This document shows, piece after piece, positions 8,179 through 17,221 of a stretch of DNA of 64,000 nucleotides. Source of the DNA: WLWS01 sp965243105 (GTDB lineage: Bacteria > Pseudomonadota > Gammaproteobacteria > Eutrophobiales > Eutrophobiaceae); contig CBDEUC010000003.1 in the NCBI GenBank assembly GCA_965243105.1, forward strand, positions 1,364,001-1,428,000. The letters run 5' to 3'. The translations under genes and the position numbers were made by a program. Every line of letters starts with the position of its first letter. Within the stretch, counting starts at the first letter, position 1. The notes beneath the pieces were generated by a model. It had not been told where the DNA came from and ran no database searches. It saw only the letters and a list, made by a program, of their open reading frames with translations.

Positions 8179-9435
8179 TCACTCCCTGGTCTGCCCATCA
8201 CCCATCACGATATATTTTTGCGATGTCAGGCCTTCAAGACCAACCGGGCCCCGCGCATGGAACTTGTCCGTGCTGATGCCTATCTCGGCACCCAGTCCAA
8301 ACTCAAATCCGTCCGCAAAACGAGTGGACGCATTGACCATGACAGAACTGGAATCGACTTCCCTGAGAAAACGACGTGCGTTATCAAGATTCTCAGTGAC
8401 AATAGCATCGGTGTGCTGTGAGCCGTAGTGATTGATATGAGCAATGGCCTGGTCCAGGTCATCTACCACCTTTACAGACAGGATGGGTGCGAGGTATTCC
8501 GTGTGGTAATCCTCTTCGCTGGCGCTCACTGCGTAGCTGGTAATCTCCCTGGTAAGTTCACAACCACGAAGCTCCACGTCCTCCTTTTCATACATGGGCA
8601 CGAGTTTCTCAAGTACCTTTCCTGCAACCGTCTTTGACAGCAGCAGGCACTCCATGGCATTACACACACCATAGCGATTTGTCTTGGAATTGTAGGCAAT
8701 AGCCACTGCCTTATCGAGATCAGCAGAGTCATCAATATATACGTGGCATATACCATCCAGGTGCTTGATCACAGGCATGCGTGCTTCTGCGCTAACCCTT
8801 TCTATGAGGCTCTTTCCACCGCGCGGAATAATGACATCAACGTATTCAGGCATTCCCAGCATTTCCCCGACGGCCGCCCTGTCACCTGTCTCGATGACCT
8901 GCACGGCGCTGCCGGGTAAGCCGGCCTCCTCAAGTCCCGCGCTGATACAGGCCGCAATGGCCTGGTTTGAATGTAATGCTTCTGAGCCACCACGGAGCAA
9001 ACAGGCATTACCGGACTTGATACACAGGGCCGCAGCATCGGCCGTCACGTTTGGACGGGACTCATAAATAATTCCAACCACGCCCAGCGGTACACGCATC
9101 TTGCCCACTTCAATTCCCGTGGGGCGCCTGGCCATCTCGCTGATTTCGCCAATGGGATCAGGCAGGCCGGCAATTTGCTCAAGACCTTCTGCCATCGCCT
9201 TTATCCTGTCCGGGGTTAGTTCAAGACGTTCAAGCATGGCACTGTCGAGACCTTTTTCCTTACCCGCGGACAGGTCAAGGGCATTTTTTTCAATTAAATG
9301 CTCCTGCTGCTCAAGCAGGCGCGCAGCGATCAACACGAGGGCGTCATTTTTCGCTCCCGTGTCGGCCTTTGCCATTTCCTGCGCGGCAGAACGGGCCTTC
9401 TGCCCTACATTCCGCATGTATGCTTTTACATCCAT
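8179..9435 (-). CDS. proA: Gamma-glutamyl phosphate reductase
   Basis: ProA reduces gamma-glutamyl phosphate to glutamate semialdehyde with NADPH, the second step of proline synthesis. At 418 residues it has normal length. It shows the aldehyde-dehydrogenase-like fold: GVVGIIYESRPNVTADAAALC (in two parts, about 118-138), LLRGGSEALHSN, and the segment around the catalytic Cys, NRYGVCNAMECLL, near residue 255. The C-terminal GFEFGLGAEIGISTDKFHARG is conserved. proA is not next to proB here but between holA and nadD, as in many Gammaproteobacteria. The ATG at 9435 gives the expected start. Confidence 0.96.
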   Translation of the reverse strand: MDVKAYMRNVGQKARSAAQEMAKADTGAKNDALVLIAARLLEQQEHLIEKNALDLSAGKEKGLDSAMLERLELTPDRIKAMAEGLEQIAGLPDPIGEISEMARRPTGIEVGKMRVPLGVVGIIYESRPNVTADAAALCIKSGNACLLRGGSEALHSNQAIAACISAGLEEAGLPGSAVQVIETGDRAAVGEMLGMPEYVDVIIPRGGKSLIERVSAEARMPVIKHLDGICHVYIDDSADLDKAVAIAYNSKTNRYGVCNAMECLLLSKTVAGKVLEKLVPMYEKEDVELRGCELTREITSYAVSASEEDYHTEYLAPILSVKVVDDLDQAIAHINHYGSQHTDAIVTENLDNARRFLREVDSSSVMVNASTRFADGFEFGLGAEIGISTDKFHARGPVGLEGLTSQKYIVMGDGQTRE

Positions 9436-9472
9436 TCCGATCTATTCCAGGGTAATTTCAAGCTATATGGTA

Positions 9473-9489
9473 ATCCCGCAGTGCGGGAT
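9473..9489. repeat. Short palindrome between proA and holA
   Basis: ATCCCGCA, one base, TGCGGGAT form a near-perfect palindrome in the 65-base gap between holA and proA. As RNA it would give a short hairpin, but no T tract follows on either strand, so it is not a convincing terminator. It may be a binding site or a processing hairpin. Confidence 0.35.
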
Positions 9490-9500
9490 GGCGCTGTTTT

Positions 9501-10544
9501 TCAGCGGGTCCCCTGCGGGGCTGGAAAGGATTGTAACCTGACACCTGCTATGCGAAACAGGTAATTTTCGAGCAAATCCCAACGATTACAGGGGATTGCA
9601 CCCTTGAGACCCCGATCAACGATGCTTGCGTACCTGAGCATACTGTCCAGCTGGGCAGGGTTATACCTTCTCAACACGGCTTTTACCGCGGCCTTCTTTT
9701 GCTGCCAGATCTGGTTTGAATAAAAAGCCTTGTCCTCGGAAATACCCGCGCTGATATCGTGGGCTACAGAACAGACACGCCTGATTTCCCACATCAGGGC
9801 GCCAAAAATGGCCAGTGGTTCAGCGCCCTCGGATTTGAGCCCATTGAGCATGCGCGTCATTCTTGTCGTATTTCCACCCAGGCTGCTGGCGACGAGGTCA
9901 AAAACATCATAGCGGGAACTGTCGGAAACCGAGTCCATGACATCCTGCAACTCTACCCTGTCACCCTCAACCAGCAGGGCGAGCTTGTCGATCTCCTGTT
10001 TTGCTGCGAGAAGATTTCCTTCAACACGTTCAGCAATAAGATCTGCAGCATCCCTGTTGATACTCTTGCCCTGGCTTTTCATCCTGTATGAAATCCAGCC
10101 CGGTAGTTGTCCCGCCTCGACCGGCCAGAGCTGTATGCAGACTCCCGACTCGTCCAGCGTCTTGAACCACTTGCTTTGCTGGCTACGCTTGTCGATCCTG
10201 GCAGAGCTGACCAGGAGTACATCATCGGAAACGTTCGCATTTACATAGTCAAGCAGTGCCGCACCACCTTCCTTACCGGGTTTTGCTTCACCCATTCGGA
10301 GTTCAATCAATCGCCTGCTGGCAAACAGGGACATCTCTGCATTACTGCTTGCCAGGGAAGTCCAGTCAAAATCCCTGCCGACCTCCAGCACCAGCCGCTC
10401 CTCGCAACCATGCTCGCGTGCTTTCTCTCGAATAAAGTCGGTAGTCTCAAGCATCTGCAGGGGTTCGTCCCCGCTGACATACCAGGTCCCAGACAGTCCC
10501 TGGCGTTCGATGTGATCAGCTAACTGCTCTGCCCTCAGGCGCAT
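9501..10544 (-). CDS. holA: DNA polymerase III delta subunit
   Basis: The delta subunit opens the beta sliding clamp as part of the clamp loader. The 347-residue product has the usual length (about 340) and order: an N-terminal segment typical of HolA (YVSGDEPLQMLETTDFIR), the AAA-like core with VLLVSSARIDKRSQQSKWFK, EGNLLAAKQEIDKLALL near the middle, and the C-terminal helical collar domain (LMWEIRRVCSVAH). It follows lptE by four bases. The trio leuS-lptE-holA is one of the most conserved gene orders in Gammaproteobacteria and supports the call. Confidence 0.93.
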   Translation of the reverse strand: MRLRAEQLADHIERQGLSGTWYVSGDEPLQMLETTDFIREKAREHGCEERLVLEVGRDFDWTSLASSNAEMSLFASRRLIELRMGEAKPGKEGGAALLDYVNANVSDDVLLVSSARIDKRSQQSKWFKTLDESGVCIQLWPVEAGQLPGWISYRMKSQGKSINRDAADLIAERVEGNLLAAKQEIDKLALLVEGDRVELQDVMDSVSDSSRYDVFDLVASSLGGNTTRMTRMLNGLKSEGAEPLAIFGALMWEIRRVCSVAHDISAGISEDKAFYSNQIWQQKKAAVKAVLRRYNPAQLDSMLRYASIVDRGLKGAIPCNRWDLLENYLFRIAGVRLQSFPAPQGTR

Positions 10545-10548
10545 TTAA

Positions 10549-11064
10549 CTAGTTATCGCCCGCTTCCGTGTTAAGGCGACGAATAATTTCGTCTGCGGCG
10601 AGGTCCACAAGCTCTTTGTTAAGAGCCTCCTCTTCCTCAAAGGTACCAAGCACAGCGTCTTCATCAAAAGTGTAGTCCTTGCTGAACCTGATTTCCTCGC
10701 GCGCCAACAGTTCCTTGCCACCGGCCTCGCGCAGGGAAATAAACAGGGACAGGGAGACCTGGTACTCCTCCACTTTTCCGGTCTGTGCAGACACGCTCAG
10801 CACGGTTTGTTCAAACCTTTCCCCTTCAAGGTTTAAAATGTACTCGGCTTTTTCAACCTCTTTTGCTGGTTTTGCACCCGTCAGTGACAACTGCTCCCTG
10901 ACCTGGAGTGCTACCGCAGCAGCACGCTTTTCAGCAACAAACACCTTGGCCACCTCGGCGCGGGTTTTCTTTGGAGAGGAACCACGAAGATGATAGCCAC
11001 AGGCACTGAGTGAAAACAGCAGGAGTATAACCAGGCAACGGGTTGTCGTGTTCATATTATGCAT
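10549..11064 (-). CDS. lptE: LPS-assembly lipoprotein LptE
   Basis: LptE plugs the LptD barrel and guides lipopolysaccharide to the cell surface. The 171-residue precursor has a lipoprotein signal peptide ending in LSAC, with Cys22 the predicted lipidated residue, directly followed by the family's GYHLRG motif. The rest has alternating beta pattern and an acidic C-terminus (FEEEEALNKELVDLAADEII). Two ATG codons are possible, at 11064 and 11055; both keep the signal peptide. Position between leuS and holA confirms the assignment. Confidence 0.93.
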   Translation of the reverse strand: MHNMNTTTRCLVILLLFSLSACGYHLRGSSPKKTRAEVAKVFVAEKRAAAVALQVREQLSLTGAKPAKEVEKAEYILNLEGERFEQTVLSVSAQTGKVEEYQVSLSLFISLREAGGKELLAREEIRFSKDYTFDEDAVLGTFEEEEALNKELVDLAADEIIRRLNTEAGDN

Positions 11065-11101
11065 GCCAGTATTTGCGAGCGTGTTCAGATTACAGTGTAA
11101 C

Positions 11102-13690
11102 TCAAGCCACCACGATGTTCACCAGCCGTCCCGGCACGATAATCACTTTCCTGATTTCGCCTTCCCCGGTAAAACGCTGAACGTTGCTATCCCCAAGCGC
11201 AGCGCTACGAATATCTTCCTCGCCGGCATCAGCCGCGACATTGATGCGGGCCCTGAGTTTTCCATTTACCTGGACTATTAACTCAATACTTTCCTGGACC
11301 AGCGCCGTTTCATCGGTGCCGGGCCAGCTGGCATCGATCAGCAAGCCTTTCTCTCCCAGCGATTCCCACAGCGATTGCGTAATGTGTGGAACTATGGGAG
11401 CGAGTAACAGCACGATGGTGCGCAGTCCTTCATGTATGACCTGTCTCGCCTCATCTCCCCGGTCCTTGTGCCGCGTCAATGCGTTCAACAGTTCCATCAC
11501 GGCTGCAATTGCAGTGTTGAAGGTATAACGCCGCCCGATATCATCATTAACCTTGGCGATGGTCTCATGGATTTTCCGTCGCAAATTCCTGTTTTCCTCG
11601 CCCAGCTCGCCAGGCTCGGGTGCCGCAGGAGGCCCGGCTTGCAATTCTGCATGGGCAAACTTCCACAGGCGCTTGAGAAAACGATAGGCCCCTTCGACTC
11701 CGCTGCTTGACCACTCGAGGCTCTGGTCAGGTGGCGAGGCAAACATGGTGAAAAGCCTCGCAGTATCGGCGCCATATTCCTGTATAAGCGAATTGGGATC
11801 GACACCATTGTTCTTGGCCTTTGACATCTTGCCCATGCCGGCACTCAATACCGGCTTACCATCTTCCAGCAGCGTGGATTCGATACGTTGTCCCTTGTCA
11901 TCAACCTCGGTACTGACATCGTCAGGGTTGTAGTAAACGCTTCGCTCATCCTCGGACTGGCGATAGAAAATTTCATTCAGCACCATGCCCTGGGTCAGCA
12001 GGTTGGAAAATGGCTCATCGACCTGCAGCAATCCAAGATCGCGCATGACTTTTGTCCAGAAACGCGAATACAGGAGGTGCAATATGGCATGTTCTATACC
12101 GCCGATGTACTGGTCTACCGGCAGCCAGTAATGCACCCTGTCATCAGTCATGGCATTTTCCTGGTCCGGACAGGCATAGCGAATGTAGTACCAGGACGAG
12201 TCTACGAAGGTATCCATGGTATCCGTCTCCCTTCGTGCTTCACCACCACACTTCGGGCAGCTGCAGTTAATAAAACTGTCCAGCTTTCCCAATGGGCTAC
12301 CGGCGCCATCCGGCACCAGGTCGTCGGGCAGCACAACGGGCAGGTCCTCGTCTGGTACGGGCACTTCACCGCAGTCCTTGCAATGGATAATGGGTATCGG
12401 GCAACCCCAGTATCTTTGCCGGGAAATCCCCCAGTCTCGCAGGCGGTAAACGGTTCTCGCCTCGCCCAGGCCTTTTTCATCCAGTGCCCTGATGATGGCA
12501 TCGCAGGCAGGCTTGAATTCAAGACCGGAGAACTCGCCGGAACTGACCGTGACACCGTAGTCGCACCAGGCTTCTTCCAGGGGTTCGGGCAGTGTTTCCC
12601 CGGCCGGGTGAATCACTGTCCTTATTGGCAGTGAATACTTTGTCGCGAATTCAAAATCTCTCTCGTCGTGGGCAGGTACAGCCATGATGGCACCTTCGCC
12701 GTAACCCATCAGGACATAGTTAGCGATCCAGATTGGTACCGCCTCGCCGGTCAACGGATGCTCGGCCGTCATGCCGGTATCCATGCCAAGCTTTTCCTGG
12801 GTTGCAATATCTGCCTCCATCACGGCACCACGCCGGCACTCCTCTATAAAGTCCTGCAGCCCCGGATTATCCAGCGCCGCTTTCTGCGCAAGCGGGTGCT
12901 CCGCCGCGATTGCCATGTAGGTCGCCCCCATCAGGGTGTCCGGCCGGGTGGTAAAAACTTTCAGTGAACCTTCTTCACCGTTCAGCGGAAAACTGATCTC
13001 GGCACCTTCACTTTTGCCGATCCAGTTTGCCTGCATGGTGCGAACTCGCTCCGGCCAGCCCGGCAACTTGTCCAGCTCAGCCAGTAACTCCTCGGCGTAC
13101 TCGGTGATACGCATGTAGTACATGGGTATTTCGCGCTTTTCCACGACAGCACCCGTTCGCCAGCCACGCCCGTCGATAACCTGCTCATTGGCAAGCACGG
13201 TTTGATCTACCGGGTCCCAGTTCACGGTACCCGTCGTCAGGTAGACCAGGTCTTTTTCCAGCATGCGAAGGAAAAACCACTGGTTCCACCTGTAGTAGTC
13301 CGCGTCGCAGGTGGCCAGTTCCCGGCTCCAGTCAAGGGCAAAACCCAGTGATTTCAGCTGCCCGCGCATGTACTCGATATTGTCCCGTGTCCAGCTGGCG
13401 GGCGGTTTACTGTTGGCCATTGCGGCATTTTCCGCAGGCAGGCCAAAGGCGTCCCAGCCCATCGGCTGCAACACATTTTTTCCATTCATACGCTGGTATC
13501 GCGCAATCACATCACCGATGGTGTAGTTGCGCACGTGCCCCATGTGCAGCTTTCCACTAGGGTAGGGAAACATGGAGAGACAATAGAACTTTTCCCTGCT
13601 CTTATCCTCGGTGACTTTGAATGCTTCAGCCTGCTCCCATGTCTCCTGCACGGCGGCTTCCACTTCGGCTGGTTTGTATTGCTTTTCCAT
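11102..13690 (-). CDS. leuS: Leucyl-tRNA synthetase
   Basis: A class I aminoacyl-tRNA synthetase that charges tRNA-Leu. The 862-residue protein has the full bacterial architecture: HMGH of the HIGH motif in PYPSGKLHMGHVRNYTIGD (about 42-60), the CP1 editing domain with TTRPDTLMGATY, a zinc-ribbon-like insert with CPKCGG, the catalytic KMSKAKNNG (about 625), then anticodon-binding and C-terminal domains. The last residue of KMSKS is Ala here, a tolerated variation. The gene is the first of the minus-strand run; its promoter should lie in the 79-base gap before the FMO gene, where no clear elements are visible. Confidence 0.97.
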   Translation of the reverse strand: MEKQYKPAEVEAAVQETWEQAEAFKVTEDKSREKFYCLSMFPYPSGKLHMGHVRNYTIGDVIARYQRMNGKNVLQPMGWDAFGLPAENAAMANSKPPASWTRDNIEYMRGQLKSLGFALDWSRELATCDADYYRWNQWFFLRMLEKDLVYLTTGTVNWDPVDQTVLANEQVIDGRGWRTGAVVEKREIPMYYMRITEYAEELLAELDKLPGWPERVRTMQANWIGKSEGAEISFPLNGEEGSLKVFTTRPDTLMGATYMAIAAEHPLAQKAALDNPGLQDFIEECRRGAVMEADIATQEKLGMDTGMTAEHPLTGEAVPIWIANYVLMGYGEGAIMAVPAHDERDFEFATKYSLPIRTVIHPAGETLPEPLEEAWCDYGVTVSSGEFSGLEFKPACDAIIRALDEKGLGEARTVYRLRDWGISRQRYWGCPIPIIHCKDCGEVPVPDEDLPVVLPDDLVPDGAGSPLGKLDSFINCSCPKCGGEARRETDTMDTFVDSSWYYIRYACPDQENAMTDDRVHYWLPVDQYIGGIEHAILHLLYSRFWTKVMRDLGLLQVDEPFSNLLTQGMVLNEIFYRQSEDERSVYYNPDDVSTEVDDKGQRIESTLLEDGKPVLSAGMGKMSKAKNNGVDPNSLIQEYGADTARLFTMFASPPDQSLEWSSSGVEGAYRFLKRLWKFAHAELQAGPPAAPEPGELGEENRNLRRKIHETIAKVNDDIGRRYTFNTAIAAVMELLNALTRHKDRGDEARQVIHEGLRTIVLLLAPIVPHITQSLWESLGEKGLLIDASWPGTDETALVQESIELIVQVNGKLRARINVAADAGEEDIRSAALGDSNVQRFTGEGEIRKVIIVPGRLVNIVVA

Positions 13691-13769
13691 TGGTTTGTTG
13701 GGTGCCTAAAAAGCTCTCAAGCATACAGCAGTGGGCTTTGATGGAACAGCGCGTGTATCGTGCCACTCA

Positions 13770-15287
13770 TCAGGTATCGAGAGCACACACCTTGAGGGGC
13801 AGTTCCAGCTTTTCTCGTGCCTGCTGGTATTCCTCGTATATGCCGGTGTAGTCGGCGGCGCCGTACTGGCTGAATATCTCTGCGAAAACGTTCGGCAACT
13901 TTCGGTAGGGTGATAAACCAAGATCCTGCAGCATGATGTCTATGTATTGTTGAAAGCGCGTGTTGACGGCACAGGAGCGTGATGGCTCAAAGTGGATATG
14001 TTCACGCTTCCATTGAAGCACCCGGTCAATACACTTTTCCATTTCCTCTGCCGGCGGTAGTTTGAGATCACCTTCGAGATACGCGGTTAACCACAGCATT
14101 CCCACCTCGGCAGCGGGCACGTGCATGAAACCATGATTGAAACCCGCAAAAGCCATGTTGGGTATTTTCGGATGCAGGAGGTGCCGGTACAGCTGTACTC
14201 CATCATTCTCTTTCTCCAGCATCTGCCGGTATTTTTCCGGCATAAAGGGAAAGCGCGGTGAGCTGGAGCCAAGGCTGAGCACAGCGAGGTCACAGGCAAT
14301 CCTGTCTCCATTCTTAAGTTGCACACCCTCTTCCGTGAAACTGTCAATCTCGCCATGGCATGGAAACAGTCTTTCATCGGCAACATATTTCAGGTACATC
14401 TCCGGGGCCATGGCAGCAGCTGAACGCAGGTCACCGATAATATGGTGCGCGGGAATAACCGCGGCCAGACCGGCCCTGGCTTTTTCGCTTCGGCCAAGAC
14501 CCCTGAAAAAGTTTTGTGTCCGCGCAATCGCGGCAATGAAATTCCAGTTTGCGCGAACCAGGAAAGCCAGTTTCTGGTGCAGGAACCTCTCAAACTTGTT
14601 CGGTTGTACCCAGCTTGGCATAACCACTGTTCCCATGCGGCAAAACATGAAATGAGTGTAGTGAATACCAAGCATGTAAAACGGGATCATCCACCTTGGA
14701 GTGCGAAAGACATGGTGTACTTCACGAGCCCGCTCCACGGCGAAAGTGGCCATGTCGAGGGCGCTTTTTCCAAACCCCGCCACGAGCACTTTCCTGTCAT
14801 TAAATATATCCAGCCCTTCCACTTCTCGCTCGGTGATGATCTCCCCTCGAAACGACTCCTGTCCCTTGAAGCGCGGCTGGTACTTGCCCTCGCTATACTG
14901 GCCAATGGAAACGATGACAAAATCAAAGTCAGCGCTGCCCTTTCCCTCCGCACAGGAGTATGTCAATCCCCAGCCGTTTTCCTTTTCCTCGAGAGCCACA
15001 ACTTCATGTGCGAGCTTTATCACCAGGCCCAGTTCATCAACCGCTTCGTTCAGGTATTGCTTTATTTGACCGCTCGTCGGATGGCGATCGGGCGGAGATT
15101 TCCACGGAATATCCGATAGGCGGTAGTGTTGACCCGTATTTTGTAGACGCACATCAGGGTAACCGAGTGCCCAGACGCCCCCGAGTTCCGCGGATTTCTC
15201 ATACACCGTAACCTCGTGACCACTTTTTACCATGTAGTGGGCCGCAACGATGCCGGATATTCCCGCTCCTATGACTGCAATTCTCAT
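13770..15287 (-). CDS. Flavin-containing monooxygenase family protein
   Basis: An FAD- and NADPH-dependent oxidase-type enzyme of 505 residues. It has the N-terminal FAD Rossmann motif GAGISG (about 7-12), ELGGVWALGYPDVRLQNTG around 36-54 typical of FMO and Baeyer-Villiger relatives, a second dinucleotide motif VAGFGKSALDMA near 186, and VSIGQYSEG at about 128. The family fingerprint FxGxxxHxxx is altered: the segment reads FKGQESFRGEIITEREVEG, with Thr where His is expected. Substrate unknown. It is divergent from the ABM-domain gene with 89 bases between them, so both may respond to the same signal; no operator is obvious. Confidence 0.85.
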   Translation of the reverse strand: MRIAVIGAGISGIVAAHYMVKSGHEVTVYEKSAELGGVWALGYPDVRLQNTGQHYRLSDIPWKSPPDRHPTSGQIKQYLNEAVDELGLVIKLAHEVVALEEKENGWGLTYSCAEGKGSADFDFVIVSIGQYSEGKYQPRFKGQESFRGEIITEREVEGLDIFNDRKVLVAGFGKSALDMATFAVERAREVHHVFRTPRWMIPFYMLGIHYTHFMFCRMGTVVMPSWVQPNKFERFLHQKLAFLVRANWNFIAAIARTQNFFRGLGRSEKARAGLAAVIPAHHIIGDLRSAAAMAPEMYLKYVADERLFPCHGEIDSFTEEGVQLKNGDRIACDLAVLSLGSSSPRFPFMPEKYRQMLEKENDGVQLYRHLLHPKIPNMAFAGFNHGFMHVPAAEVGMLWLTAYLEGDLKLPPAEEMEKCIDRVLQWKREHIHFEPSRSCAVNTRFQQYIDIMLQDLGLSPYRKLPNVFAEIFSQYGAADYTGIYEEYQQAREKLELPLKVCALDT

Positions 15288-15376
15288 TTGCTCTCGATAA
15301 CTGCTATTTATGTGTGATGATGCTTTGGTACCATTATCTACGCACTCACAATATAAACAAGTTCGGGAGTCTCACC

Positions 15377-15676
15377 ATGTATCTAACAGCCGGGCATTTC
15401 AAATTTACCGACGCAGGCCTTCCCCGTGCCAGGGAACTCATGAACAAGATCGTTGAAATCGGTCGTAGTGAAGAAGGGATAGTTCAATATACTTTTTATC
15501 CAAACCCCGATAAGGACAACGCCTGGTTCCTGTTTGAAGAATGGGAATCCAGGGAAGCCCATGACGCTCATTTCGAAAGCGATGCCATGCAGGCACTGGT
15601 ACCGGAGTTTTTTGAACTCCTGGCCGAAGAGCCCAGTGTTTCCTACTTTGACGCTACCCTGGTTTCCTCGCTTTAG
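15377..15676 (+). CDS. Antibiotic biosynthesis monooxygenase (ABM) domain protein
   Basis: A 99-residue single-domain ferredoxin-like protein of the ABM/YgiN type. Visible family features are the beta-alpha start YLTAGHFKFTDA, a helix ending in SEEGIVQYTFYPNPD, and the FLFEEWESREAHDAHFES motif (about 55-72), which is the best conserved part of the family. Start: the ATG at 15377 has GGGAG eight bases upstream; an in-frame ATG further up (15314) lacks a site. Members are cofactor-free oxygenases or dimeric binding proteins. The substrate is unknown; the divergent FMO gene and downstream EthD-like gene suggest an oxidative or degradative setting. Confidence 0.8.
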   Translation: MYLTAGHFKFTDAGLPRARELMNKIVEIGRSEEGIVQYTFYPNPDKDNAWFLFEEWESREAHDAHFESDAMQALVPEFFELLAEEPSVSYFDATLVSSL

Positions 15677-15696
15677 TAAAACCGGGAAACGAATTT

Positions 15697-16329
15697 TTGC
15701 CAGGGCGACTCACAAGAAAGCTGCTGTTACAGGGCACCTCGGAACTGGCCGCTCGCGACCCGTCCCTCGCAGCAGTGGTGGATAACCACGGTGTTCCTCC
15801 AATGTGGGGACGAAAGGCGGGTTATGCGGCACTTGTAAAAATCATTCTTGAACAACAGGTGTCGCTCATATCGGCAGCCGCGGTATACAGGAAGCTTGAG
15901 TCAGCGGTCTCAGTAATCTCGCCCGAAGCCGTGGTGGAACTCTCTGCCGGTGGCCTGCGAAAGCTCGGCTTTACAAGACAGAAAGCCGGCTACACAGAGG
16001 GTCTTGCACGTGCGATCCTTGACGGGGAAATTGACCTTGGAAAACTGGGAAAAATGAGCGACGAGGATGCCCACGCAAGCCTGGTCGCCATCAAGGGCAT
16101 AGGACCATGGACGGCGAACATTTACCTGATAATGGCACTGAAGCGACCGGACGTCTGGCCCCATGGAGACCTGGCCCTGGCGGAAGCAGCGCGGCGCATC
16201 AGGAATCTTTCAAAAAGGCCGGGCTATGATGAACTTGACCAGATGGCCCTTGACTGGCAACCCTGGCGCGCGGTGGCTGCGCGTATTCTCTGGCACGCCT
16301 ACCTTTGTGGATATGGTACAAGTAAATGA
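15697..16329 (+). CDS. AlkA-like DNA-3-methyladenine glycosylase (HhH-GPD family)
   Basis: A base-excision repair glycosylase of 210 residues. It has the helix-hairpin-helix AIKGIGPWTANIYLI (about 131-145) and the catalytic Asp in WPHGDLAL (Asp158), followed by DWQPWRAVAARILWHAYL, the conserved C-terminal segment of AlkA. The N-terminal ~90-residue beta domain of E. coli AlkA is missing, as in many short homologues. The start is a TTG at 15697 with GGGA nine bases before it; the frame is open a little further upstream. The gene overlaps the next one by four bases (ATGA-type overlap), so the two are co-translated. Confidence 0.85.
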   Translation: MPGRLTRKLLLQGTSELAARDPSLAAVVDNHGVPPMWGRKAGYAALVKIILEQQVSLISAAAVYRKLESAVSVISPEAVVELSAGGLRKLGFTRQKAGYTEGLARAILDGEIDLGKLGKMSDEDAHASLVAIKGIGPWTANIYLIMALKRPDVWPHGDLALAEAARRIRNLSKRPGYDELDQMALDWQPWRAVAARILWHAYLCGYGTSK

Positions 16330-16916
16330 AACTGGAAATTTCAGTTGAAAGTTGCGCAGTACTGGTACTGGACCTTCAGCAACTTTTCACCAGCCCGACA
16401 GGCCCTTTTGAAAATCATTCGGCAAGCGAGCTGATTGATAAGGTTAATGATTTCTGCAGCTTTGCCCATCAGCAGGGTATACCTGTCATATACTCGCGCT
16501 ATGCCCTCGCTGACGATCTTTCTGATGCCGGGCTGCTTGCCGAAAATGAAGTAGTGAAAGCCGGGTACTTTTGCGCCAGTTCGCCGCACTCTCAACTTGA
16601 CGAAGGTCTTGTAGTCCAGCCCGGTGCAATACACCTGCAGCGTAACAGGCCAGGCGCATTCTGGAATGGCAGGCTTCACCAGCTCCTTGCCAGCAAGGGC
16701 ATCGACACCCTGCTTATCTGCGGGCTAAGTATCAACAATGCTATCAGCACCACTGCGCGCGAGGCATTTGCCCATGACATTGCCAGCATCATTGTTCGGG
16801 AGTGCTGTGGCGCAGCACCGTTCGAGACCGACGTAGAGACCTATTTTGAAATTTTGAACACCTGGACGGCGGAAGTCGTCACGGTTGAAACCGCCAGGCG
16901 ACGCCTGCAAAAATGA
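16326..16916 (+). CDS. Isochorismatase-fold protein, probably catalytically inactive
   Basis: The 196-residue protein has the isochorismatase/cysteine-hydrolase fold: LVLDLQQLF with the Asp of the triad (Asp16), and the strand-helix GLSINNAISTTAREAF (about 133-148). In active members this segment reads G-(hydrophobic)-x-T-x-x-C, with Cys as nucleophile; here the Cys position is Ala139. The triad Lys before the sAF motif is replaced by Arg106 (QRNRPGAFWNG). Two of three catalytic residues are therefore changed. It overlaps the AlkA-like gene at its start and the next gene follows 17 bases after its stop. A binding or regulatory role is possible; no substrate can be named. Confidence 0.8.
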   Translation: MKLEISVESCAVLVLDLQQLFTSPTGPFENHSASELIDKVNDFCSFAHQQGIPVIYSRYALADDLSDAGLLAENEVVKAGYFCASSPHSQLDEGLVVQPGAIHLQRNRPGAFWNGRLHQLLASKGIDTLLICGLSINNAISTTAREAFAHDIASIIVRECCGAAPFETDVETYFEILNTWTAEVVTVETARRRLQK

Positions 16917-16933
16917 CAACAGGGGAGGAGCTC

Positions 16934-17221
16934 ATGTTATTCATTTGTTACTTTGAAATACTGCCGGAAAAAATTAAGGAAGTCTCACGGGGTACCATCG
17001 CACATTCAAAGGATCCCGGGACAGAAGGAGTAAAGGTTATTTTTGAGGGCGTGTCTGCTACGCACTGGGGCATTGCCGCCTTTGAGGCCGAGAATGAAGA
17101 GGCAGTGTTTCGCTTTATTCGGCCCTGGACCTCCCTCAATGGAAAGATACTTGTGGCCCCGGCACTTCGAGTGGATAACGGCGAATACGCAGACCGATTC
17201 CCCGTCGAAATACTCGACTAG
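16934..17221 (+). CDS. Small DUF3303-like protein
   Basis: A 95-residue protein starting with LFICYFEILPEK and containing GVSATHWGIAAFEAENEEAV and FRFIRPWTSL, a pattern that resembles DUF3303, a ferredoxin-like family of unknown function. The start is set by a strong ribosome site, AGGGGAGGAG at 16921-16930, three bases before the ATG; an upstream ATG at 16913 overlaps the previous stop but lacks a site. The gene is convergent with the EthD-like gene, and their stop codons share the sequence CTAG (17218-17221). Confidence 0.7.
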   Translation: MLFICYFEILPEKIKEVSRGTIAHSKDPGTEGVKVIFEGVSATHWGIAAFEAENEEAVFRFIRPWTSLNGKILVAPALRVDNGEYADRFPVEILD

